From: Pseudomonadota bacterium
GTDB lineage: Bacteria; Pseudomonadota; Gammaproteobacteria; Halothiobacillales; Halothiobacillaceae
Assembly: GCA_021795795.1 (NCBI GenBank)
Contig: JAJYPA010000436.1
Location: 1 to 7,053, forward strand
DNA length: 7,053 bases
Reading direction: 5' to 3'
The notes under the pieces were generated by a model. It did not search any database and was not told the DNA's origin. It was given only the letters and a program-made list of their open reading frames with translations. The position numbers and the translations under genes were made by a program. Positions 1-5,467 of the stretch are shown piece by piece. Position 1 is the stretch's first letter, and each line of letters begins with the position of its first letter.

Positions 1-459
1 CTCGCCGAAACGGGCTTGGCGCCGCACTTTCTGGAACTCGAAATGACTGAAACCGTCCTCATGAGTGACTCTGTATCTACCAATTCGGTGCTCAATGCGC
101 TGGTAGACATGGGGATAAAGCTTGCCATCGATGATTTTGGCACCGGTTATTCCAGCCTCACTTATCTGAGCCAGCATCCCGTCGATGCGCTGAAAATAGA
201 CCCGTCGTTTGTGCGGCAGATGATCAGCAGCGCGGACAGCGCATCTGTTGTCAGTGCGATTATCAGTCTAGGTGCAAACCTCAAGAAAATGACCATTGCA
301 GAGGGGGTTGAAACAGCCGAGCAGGCGGCACTCCTTCTGGCACTCCATTGCGATGAAGGTCAAGGCTATTATTTCTCGCCCCCTGTACGGGCTGGTGAAT
401 TTGCTGCCTTCCTGTGCTCTGGTACATCGCCACCAAGCAAACACCTGAGCATCATTTGA
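1..459 (+). CDS. EAL-domain cyclic-di-GMP phosphodiesterase, C-terminal part (5' end outside window)
   Basis: The frame is open from base 1, so this is the last 152 codons of a longer protein. EAL domains hydrolyse the second messenger c-di-GMP to linear pGpG, usually lowering biofilm formation and promoting motility. Visible family motifs, numbered from the window edge: ELEMTE (12-17) with the metal-binding Glu, IDDFGTGYSSL (43-53) with the paired Asp, LKID (64-67) with the catalytic Lys, AEGVET (100-105) and GQGYYF (120-125). Every catalytic motif expected in this half is intact, so an active enzyme is likely. The EAL signature itself and any GGDEF, PAS or membrane sensor part lie upstream and cannot be seen. 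About 20 residues after the domain form a short, variable tail. A weak terminator-like segment follows the TGA stop. An internal TTG at base 16 is not a plausible start because the domain runs through it. Confidence 0.95.
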   Translation, partial: LAETGLAPHFLELEMTETVLMSDSVSTNSVLNALVDMGIKLAIDDFGTGYSSLTYLSQHPVDALKIDPSFVRQMISSADSASVVSAIISLGANLKKMTIAEGVETAEQAALLLALHCDEGQGYYFSPPVRAGEFAAFLCSGTSPPSKHLSII

Positions 460-467
460 AATAGCGC

Positions 468-507
468 GGCCTGGCAGAGCACCCCTATTGCGCAAGCCAA
501 GTTTTTT
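468..507 (+). terminator. weak terminator-like segment after the EAL gene
   Basis: A run of six T (502-507) is preceded by GCCAAG, which can pair with CCTGGC near 471-476 with one mismatch. The loop contains the palindrome TTGCGCAA (488-495). The stem is short and imperfect, so this is only a candidate rho-independent terminator for the EAL gene just upstream. Confidence 0.3.
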
Positions 508-517
508 AGAACGCCGA

Positions 518-543
518 GCGCGTCTACAAGTCGTAGACAGCGC
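518..543. repeat. 10-bp hairpin with one bulged base
   Basis: GCGCGTCTAC (518-527) pairs with GTAGAC-A-GCGC (533-543) around the five-base loop AAGTC, leaving A539 bulged. No T-run follows on either strand, so it is not a standard intrinsic terminator. It lies 29 bases before the GTG start of the small gene at 572. It could be an operator or a leader hairpin; the sequence does not decide between them. Confidence 0.45.
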
Positions 544-571
544 ATCGGAACCATTGGAGACTGGATAACAA

Positions 572-898
572 GTGCCGAATAACTCTGCAGAATCAGAACC
601 CCTGTTAATGTCTCTCCATCACGCCCGAGACCGATACGTCACTATGGAGTTTGTTACAGTCATAGGGACGCACCTAGTGATCGAGTTGCCCGCCCTTTTG
701 GTTGATAAGCTCTCCATTTATACCGGAAATGGTTACAAGGCCATTTGCTGGGTTATGGCGCGTTGCTCCGAGGTGGAAAACCCGTCAACCGAAACCATAG
801 CGGCTCACATCAACTTCATGGTCAAGAACGTCCTCAACGGGGATGAGGTTGCCACACAGTTACCAAGAGCGCAGGTTCGCATCAAATCCACGACCTGA
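572..898 (+). CDS. small protein of unknown family (108 aa)
   Basis: I do not recognise this protein. The frame starts with GTG at 572, directly after an in-frame TAA at 566-568. A GGAG (555-558) lies upstream but at a long spacing of 13 bases, and the alternative ATG at 608 (codon 13) has no better ribosome binding site, so the start is uncertain. The predicted product is soluble, with a mixed N-terminal half (short hydrophobic beta-like stretch TVIGTHLVIELP, about 29-40) and a probably helical C-terminal half (about 68-92). There is no signal peptide, membrane segment, cysteine cluster or repeat. It lies on the same strand as the EAL gene (112-base gap) and the VpsR-like regulator, but hairpins and an IS remnant separate them, so operon membership is doubtful. 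It could be an orphan accessory gene or a chance open frame. Confidence 0.5.
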   Translation: MPNNSAESEPLLMSLHHARDRYVTMEFVTVIGTHLVIELPALLVDKLSIYTGNGYKAICWVMARCSEVENPSTETIAAHINFMVKNVLNGDEVATQLPRAQVRIKSTT

Positions 899-1067
899 AG
901 CCGCGCAGGATGCTGATTCTCGTAACCACTGCAGGCTGACCCGCAAATGCAAGATGAGCCGATGGGGTACCGGAATACGCAATTGCAGGTGACGATATGG
1001 CTTGGTAAATTCGGAGCAGACGTGGTTTAGGCGGCCTTTTTTGCGGGGCGGGTCAGCAGTATCGGTC

Positions 1068-1401
1068 CAAAAGGCGGGTGTATGGCACTGGAATTTCCCG
1101 GTCTTCGGGTCAAATCCCTTCCAGAAGAGAGCGGGTGGAGACGATCGTTGGTGTTTTTCATTGTAAATTGCACTTCACACGGCCCAGACTGGATGGCCGT
1201 TCAGGAATCGTGCGTTGGCGACGACAGATTGGAGAGAGACTTTCTGCCATTTGCCATAGATATGCAGAGAGACAATCTCGGTGGGCAGTGCGGCAATCTT
1301 TTCAGGGGGAAACTTGTCTCTATATTTTCGGCGACATCCTCGTCCGGGCTTTGCGGATGGAGTGGCGCCTGGAAAAGCGCGGTGTCCCGGCGGAACCGGG
1401 C
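1068..1401 (-). pseudogene. degenerate DDE transposase remnant
   Basis: Reading the minus strand, one frame gives ARFRRDTALFQAP (from 1401), resembling the conserved 'RRDTALY' segment of a group of IS transposases. A second frame then gives RRKYRDKFPPEKIAALP (about 1333-1283), resembling 'GRPRKYGDK..P..VAALP', and continues with IYGKWQKVSLQSVVANARFL, resembling 'LYGK.R.VRLRS.VC.ARFL'. The alignment changes frame around 1350 and is broken by TGA at 1177-1175. Downstream similarity fades near 1070. Neither terminus nor any inverted repeat was found, so this is an old internal fragment. The family resemblance is from memory of the motif order, so the identity is moderately supported. No function is expected. 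It shows an earlier IS insertion between the EAL and regulator genes. Confidence 0.5.
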
Positions 1402-1443
1402 TGGTTGTCTATACTAGAATATAAGGAGATGTTTGGATTCTGA

Positions 1444-1530
1444 GCCCTCAGTGGGTGAAAAAGCCAATGCTTTGCAGTGTGGAAGCCCCGGCCTTTCCAC
1501 TCTCAAGATCGGCAGCTGCAGACTGAGGGC
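1444..1530 (+). other. possible structured leader RNA: 9-bp closing stem with inner hairpins
   Basis: GCCCTCAGT (1444-1452) and ACTGAGGGC (1522-1530) are perfect inverted copies separated by 69 bases. Inside are a 6-bp hairpin, GTGGAA (1479-1484) with TTCCAC (1495-1500), and the palindrome GCAGCTGC (1512-1519). This could fold as a multibranched RNA about 114 bases before the regulator start. However, if the promoter lies at about 1580-1606, the element would not be transcribed with the regulator. It does not match the c-di-GMP (GEMM) riboswitch core as I know it. It could also be a relic of the neighbouring IS. Confidence 0.3.
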
Positions 1531-1559
1531 GGGGATGTCGTTCACCGACAGTATCATTT

Positions 1560-1606
1560 TATACGGAATACATAGAGTTATTGTATAAACACGACGCTCG
1601 TATTAT
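1560..1606 (+). promoter_or_regulatory. AT-rich presumed promoter/operator region of the VpsR-like regulator
   Basis: TATAC (1560-1564) and GTATA (1583-1587) form an inverted repeat. TATTAT (1601-1606) is a good -10-like hexamer, and TTATTG (1578-1583) lies 17 bases upstream as a weak -35. No convincing sigma-54 GG-N10-GC site was found. The region is much more AT-rich than its surroundings and directly precedes the regulator, which supports a regulatory role, but the exact elements are guesses. Confidence 0.3.
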
Positions 1607-1643
1607 GGTTTTCGCGATACATATATGACGGGATGGAGTTAAT

Positions 1644-3038
1644 ATGTCACGCAGTCAACTTTGCGGAGTAGGTGCCGTTGTTACCAGTCGCCCACTACTG
1701 TATTTCGGTGCGAAGCGGGCTATAGGACCATGGGCGGAGCGTTTATGCAGCGATGGATGGCTTCTGCAGTATGCAGAAGATATCAGTGACCTGCAAAGAC
1801 TCTTGGCCACAGCAGATTTTAAAGTGGGGATCGTCGCTCTAGACCATCAAGCTATCATTGATAATGACCGGCGGGTGGAGTCCGCCATCGCCAAGGCGGA
1901 GCAAATCCGCTGGATCGCCTTGCTCCCTAGGGAGGCCATGGACTTACCCCCCCTGCGTGAGCTGATCGGCAGAACGTTTTACGACTACCACACCCTGCCC
2001 ATTGACCCCAGCCGGTTGCTGCACACACTAGGGCATGCCTTGGGGATGGCAGAGATTGTCGCCGACACGCTCTCGCTCGAAGAACGGGAGGTGCGCAACA
2101 ATGGCGAAAGTGAAATGGTCGGCACCAGCCCACAGCTGCAAAAAGTGTTTAAGCGTATTCGCAAAGTGGCCGGGGTGGTGGCTCCTGTGCTGGTTACCGG
2201 AGAAAGCGGCACGGGCAAGGAACTGGCCGCGCAAGCCATTCACAAGCGCTCCCCGCAGGCCGGTGGCCCTTTCATTGCCATGAACTGCGGGGCATTGTCC
2301 GCGAACCTCATCCAGTCCGAGCTCTTCGGTCACGAAAAGGGCTCGTTCACAGGCGCCCACCAGCGCAAAATCGGCCGCATCGAGGTCGCCTCCGGCGGCA
2401 CCCTCTTCCTCGATGAAATTGGCGATCTGCCCATGGAACTCCAGGCTAACCTTCTGCGTTTCCTGCAGGAAAAAACCGTACAGAGGGTGGGCGGTGGAGA
2501 AGACATTACCGTAGATGTGCGGGTGCTTGCGGCCACGCACGTCAATCTGGAAAAGGCCGTTCACGAGGGTCGCTTCCGCGAGGATCTCTACTATCGTCTC
2601 AATGTCCTGCAGATTAAAATGCCCGCCTTACGCGAACGTATCGGGGATGTGCCCCTGTTGGCCCAATATATCTTCCGCCGCTTCGCCGACGAAAAAGGGC
2701 GCCGGGTCAAAGGATTCAGCGAAGATGCTCTGCACACCATGAACCACTACGACTGGCCGGGTAATGTCCGCGAGTTGGTCAATCGGGTACGCGGAGCCAT
2801 GGTGATGTGTGACAAGTCCCTTATCTCCCCTGTCGATCTGGGACTAGACCGAAGAAACAACTTCTCGACCCGCGCGGTTACTAGTCTGAGCGAAGCGCGC
2901 GACAAGATGGAAATAAACACCATCCGCGCCGCGCTCGGCCAAAACCGGGGCAGCGTCACACGGGCGGCGAGCCAACTTGGCATCTCTCGTGTCACGCTAT
3001 ATCGTTTTATGGAGAAACACGGGATCAGTAGAATATAA
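1644..3038 (+). CDS. VpsR/FleQ-type enhancer-binding transcriptional regulator
   Basis: Complete 464-residue cytoplasmic regulator. Residues 15-138 form a receiver-like domain resembling that of VpsR, including RWIALLPREAMDLPPL (89-104) and FYDYHTLPID (112-121). The AAA+ domain (about 157-385) shows Walker A GESGTGKE (186-193), the sigma-54 loop as GSFTGA (233-238) instead of the usual GAFTGA, Walker B GGTLFLDEIGD (251-261), the FREDLYYRLNV arginine-finger segment (311-321) and WPGNVREL (371-378). A Fis-type helix-turn-helix occupies 425-462. ATG is chosen because GGAG (1635-1638) stands five bases upstream. In Vibrio cholerae, VpsR binds c-di-GMP and activates biofilm genes; FleQ does related work in Pseudomonas. 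The F, T and G contacts of the loop are kept, so sigma-54 activation is possible, though Vibrio VpsR works with sigma-70. The target genes are not in this window. A role in exopolysaccharide or biofilm control is inferred. Confidence 0.92.
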   Translation: MSRSQLCGVGAVVTSRPLLYFGAKRAIGPWAERLCSDGWLLQYAEDISDLQRLLATADFKVGIVALDHQAIIDNDRRVESAIAKAEQIRWIALLPREAMDLPPLRELIGRTFYDYHTLPIDPSRLLHTLGHALGMAEIVADTLSLEEREVRNNGESEMVGTSPQLQKVFKRIRKVAGVVAPVLVTGESGTGKELAAQAIHKRSPQAGGPFIAMNCGALSANLIQSELFGHEKGSFTGAHQRKIGRIEVASGGTLFLDEIGDLPMELQANLLRFLQEKTVQRVGGGEDITVDVRVLAATHVNLEKAVHEGRFREDLYYRLNVLQIKMPALRERIGDVPLLAQYIFRRFADEKGRRVKGFSEDALHTMNHYDWPGNVRELVNRVRGAMVMCDKSLISPVDLGLDRRNNFSTRAVTSLSEARDKMEINTIRAALGQNRGSVTRAASQLGISRVTLYRFMEKHGISRI

Positions 3039-3289
3039 CGCCTTTATTATTATGGCTGAAGTTTAGACGGGCGGTCTCCTCACCATCCCCTGTAGGTGGC
3101 GGTATAGTTCGGTATATCCAGAGCAGAAGTCCGTAATCGCATCGTCTCGATTATTTGAGAATGACTAAAAACTCGGCGACAAAGCTACTGGGGGGCTGAG
3201 AACAAATTTACCGTGGCGGGTGGTGTGAAGCGGTTTGTGGATGTGCCGTTATGAGATACATGTATCGCAGTTATTTTCAGGAAATTCCC
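3039..3289. other. intergenic region between the regulator and the antitoxin remnant
   Basis: About 250 bases without a gene. It contains a direct repeat GGTATA at 3101-3106 and 3111-3116, a ten-base period that would place both copies on one face of the helix, and ends with the 12-bp palindrome described separately. I see no clear hairpin plus T-run after the regulator stop. Confidence 0.5.
3255..3266. promoter_or_regulatory. 12-bp perfect palindrome, presumed antitoxin operator
   Basis: GATACATGTATC is exactly self-complementary and ends 23 bases before the antitoxin ATG. RelB/DinJ-type antitoxins repress their own operons by binding short AT-rich palindromes at this position, so an autoregulatory operator is the natural reading. 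TTGTGG (3235-3240) upstream could be a -35 element, with the palindrome over the -10 region. The assignment is inferred from position and symmetry. Confidence 0.5.
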
Positions 3290-3543
3290 ATGACGACGAT
3301 GGTGCATGTCCGTGTCGATGAATAACTCAAGGTTCAGGCCACCGAAGCCCTGTCTGCCATGGAGCTTGTTGTCTCGGATGCCGTTCGGGGTTTTTTATCC
3401 CGGGTTGTGGCGGATCAGGGGATGCCTTTTGCTTTGCAGGTACCCAATGCAGAAATCCGGGAGGCCATGGTGGATCCCGCTTGATGATGGCGGCGCACGA
3501 TGCGCGATTTGAGACGGCGGATACACCTTTTGGCGCACTCGAG
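3290..3543 (+). pseudogene. RelB/DinJ-family antitoxin, inactivated by a stop codon and a frameshift
   Basis: RelB/DinJ antitoxins are small ribbon-helix-helix proteins that neutralise RelE/YafQ ribonuclease toxins and repress their own operon. ATG at 3290 has AGGA (3279-3282) seven bases upstream. The frame reads MTTMVHVRVDE, then TAA (3323-3325), then LKVQATEALSAMELVVSDAV and FLSRVVADQGMPFALQVPN. This is the typical 'VRVDE-x-LK..A..AL..MGL..SDAVR.FL..V....LPF....PN' pattern with a stop where Gln or a similar residue is expected; CAA to TAA is the simplest change. The frame ends at TGA 3482-3484. The usual C-terminal pattern continues one frame back as MMAAHDARFETAD and FGALE up to 3543, consistent with a one-base deletion near 3480. 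Similarity ends there, one base before the stop codon of the opposing tailspike gene. No toxin gene follows, so the pair is broken. Reinitiation at the internal ATG 3358 would lack the DNA-binding strand. Confidence 0.82.
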
Positions 3544-3544
3544 A

Positions 3545-5458
3545 TTACTGCCCCCCGATTATGATGTTTCCGCTGACCGCCGCCGTCATGCTGACGGGCC
3601 ACGTGATTCCGTTGGTGGATAGTGTGGGATTTATGCCGGTATTATTGCCTAATATAATAGGGATCTGGGTAAACACGGTTGGGAACCATTGCGTTTGCGC
3701 CGTTGCTGTGTTGTTAATGTAGCCGGTAAGCATAAAACTGACCACCTTGAAGACTCCCTGTAAAGGGGGAGTCATGACGATGGAACCGCCGCCAGTGCCA
3801 GCGATGGAGAAATTGGCGGTAACGGACACTGAGTTCAGGAACAGAGACCCTTGTGTATAAGCATTCCACGCGCCCCCGTTCCAGACGAGCTTGATATTCT
3901 GGGTGCTTCCGTTTCCACCCTGCATTATGTAAGCATAAACAGCCACATTGTTTGGTAAATAAAAAGCCGGTTCTCCAGAAGTAACATCCGAAGCTACCGT
4001 GACATTGCCCGAATAATGGCCATAAACCGTGACGCTTTGCCCAATGTACTTCCCCGGCTCCACGGTTACCGTTATCGGTACAGGCAAGTTTTCAGGGTAA
4101 ATCTCCGTGTTATTTGCGGTGGGGGTTACGGTAATACTTTTAGATGTAACTATAATATTTGCCAACGGCGTGACATATTGCCCCATTGCCGCGCTGAACA
4201 GCATAAGGTTATTCGAACCTGGCCCCGCGATGCTTATAAGCGACATATTATCGGCTGCCACATTGTAAATAAGAGAGCCATTTAGCGACGCTCCGAATGC
4301 GACATGAATATCATCAACGAATGGAAACGATGTGTCGCGCTCGATGTCTAACACTCCGCATATGGAGTTTTCCTCTGTTGCCGTTCCTGATGCCGCGCCG
4401 CAGAAAATCGAATACGAGCACCCCTGTGTTGTCACACGCTGGTATGAAGCGATATGGCTGTATGACTCAGGAATCGTTATTGCATATACACAATTTTGGA
4501 TGAGTCCGTTGAGCCGCGCGTGGGAAGCATGTTGCAGGCCGTAATAATACCCGGTTATGTAGAACTTTTCCGCGTAGGATATTCCAAAATTACCTGGCCC
4601 AGGAAGGATCAAGCCCGTGGAGATAATTGTGGGTGGGACGAAGCCGCCGGGTTTGGAGTTTATGTCCGCCGTGACATCTTCAAACGAGCCGTTCACGCAT
4701 GAGTAAAGGTTTGCGCCGATGACGCCACCGTTGGTCTGCGTCTGAAACTTGATGTTTTTGAAGTGGACGCCCAAGTTTGTCCAGGACGGGGTGCCCGAGT
4801 TCTGGGCCACTGCTCCTATTAAGGACGGTAGCGCGCCGCTTCCTATGGCCTGCGATGAAAGCACTGTTCCTGAGTTCGGAGCCAGGACCCCTGGCGCGCG
4901 AACCGTGAACTCACCGGAGATGACGATGTCTATGTACGGCCCGGAGACTGTCAGAATGGGCAGTGCAACCAACGAGTTAGTCCCGTTTGTGGTTATAAAG
5001 TTGGTCCCAAGATCGTATTGAACGGCCCTTAGATACAGGACGCCTCCGCCTATGGAAACAAGGAATTCCAGTGCCGCGACAAACGCTGGCGCGTCGTTGG
5101 CCTCGCCGTTTCCGACCGCGCCGAAATGTTCGGGGGTTGCTTTTAGGGGCAGCAGCAGCGGTCGAACGGACGTGATATTACTAGAATTGCTGGTCACCCG
5201 CGCAATAAGCACGTATCCGCTGGGCGCGGATGATCCAGCGGAGTAGTTCACCGATCCCGCGTTGTTCACGCTGACATAGATATCACTGCTGGCGGGATAA
5301 GTGTTGGTGAAAGCTGCCTGAGAAGCGATAATGACGCGGGTACCGTTCAGGTAAGCCGTGCCAGGGTTTAATGTGGCCGTCAGGCTCCCTGGATTCGGCA
5401 CGGTGATGTTCAGGCCGGAAATGATGAAATCGGGGAACGCATCTGGGTTCCTCGTCAT
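3545..5458 (-). CDS. phage tailspike/tail-fibre protein with pectate-lyase-like beta-helix (5' end replaced by IS sequence)
   Basis: A 637-codon frame. Residues 10-105 resemble an N-terminal tail-fibre module (SGLNITVPNPG, TAYLNGTRV, GYVLIARVTS). Residues 110-150 carry the pectate lyase superfamily start HFGAVGNGEANDAPAF and GGGVLYLRAVQYDLG, followed by a Gly/Asn/Ser/Thr-rich right-handed beta-helix to about 430. Beta-sandwich-like repeats (435-540) and a C-terminal knob ending in GNNTGINPTLSTNG and SGNIIIGGQ follow. Such trimeric spikes bind, and often cut, surface polysaccharide of the host. Catalytic residues for a lyase or hydrolase cannot be assigned by eye. The ATG and next three codons lie in the terminal inverted repeat of the neighbouring IS, no ribosome binding site precedes them, and no other ATG occurs before codon 405. 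The native N-terminus (virion attachment) is therefore probably lost. The ATG is one base after the transposase stop (TAA-A-ATG), which could allow coupled translation. No other phage structural gene is visible, so this may be an orphan or a remnant of a prophage. Confidence 0.85.
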   Translation of the reverse strand: MTRNPDAFPDFIISGLNITVPNPGSLTATLNPGTAYLNGTRVIIASQAAFTNTYPASSDIYVSVNNAGSVNYSAGSSAPSGYVLIARVTSNSSNITSVRPLLLPLKATPEHFGAVGNGEANDAPAFVAALEFLVSIGGGVLYLRAVQYDLGTNFITTNGTNSLVALPILTVSGPYIDIVISGEFTVRAPGVLAPNSGTVLSSQAIGSGALPSLIGAVAQNSGTPSWTNLGVHFKNIKFQTQTNGGVIGANLYSCVNGSFEDVTADINSKPGGFVPPTIISTGLILPGPGNFGISYAEKFYITGYYYGLQHASHARLNGLIQNCVYAITIPESYSHIASYQRVTTQGCSYSIFCGAASGTATEENSICGVLDIERDTSFPFVDDIHVAFGASLNGSLIYNVAADNMSLISIAGPGSNNLMLFSAAMGQYVTPLANIIVTSKSITVTPTANNTEIYPENLPVPITVTVEPGKYIGQSVTVYGHYSGNVTVASDVTSGEPAFYLPNNVAVYAYIMQGGNGSTQNIKLVWNGGAWNAYTQGSLFLNSVSVTANFSIAGTGGGSIVMTPPLQGVFKVVSFMLTGYINNTATAQTQWFPTVFTQIPIILGNNTGINPTLSTNGITWPVSMTAAVSGNIIIGGQ

Positions 5459-5467
5459 TTTAAGTGG
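5446..5467 (+). repeat. terminal inverted repeat of the ISL3 element (transposase 3' side)
   Basis: Starts GGTTCCTCGTCATTTTA and is inverted relative to 6719-6740, with mismatches at positions 3, 6, 13, 14 and 17 of 22. It contains both the transposase stop codon (5460-5462) and the ATG of the tailspike frame (5456-5458). Confidence 0.75.

Larger units (their letters stand above)
899..1643. other. gene-poor interval between the small gene and the regulator
   Basis: About 745 bases without a convincing + strand gene. Two overlapping + strand frames (1078-1443 and 1082-1417) have no recognisable motifs and lie opposite the minus-strand transposase remnant, so I treat them as shadows. From right to left the interval holds an AT-rich presumed promoter region (about 1560-1625), a possible structured leader (1444-1530) and the remnant (about 1068-1401). 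I see nothing definable in 899-1000. Confidence 0.6.

Noticed and set aside
1083..1098. Sigma-54-like TGGCAC motif
   Set aside because: The -12 GC element is absent at the required spacing (TTTCC instead of TTGC), and it is over 500 bases from the regulator start.
1105..1118. tRNA-like T-arm sequence GGGTCAAATCCC
   Set aside because: The loop is six rather than seven bases and no acceptor, D or anticodon arm can be drawn upstream.
1078..1443. Two overlapping + strand open frames (121 and 111 codons)
   Set aside because: They have no family motifs, contain low-complexity Arg/Ser/Trp-rich stretches, and lie opposite recognisable transposase fragments on the minus strand.
1444..1530. c-di-GMP (GEMM) riboswitch
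   Set aside because: The conserved core and tetraloop-receptor features of that class are not present; only generic stems are seen.
2028..2564. 178-codon minus-strand frame within the regulator gene
   Set aside because: It is antisense to the strongly conserved AAA+ domain and is a codon-bias shadow.
3306..3512. 68-codon + strand frame overlapping the antitoxin remnant
   Set aside because: The antitoxin-like translation is in a different frame and matches a known family; this frame does not.
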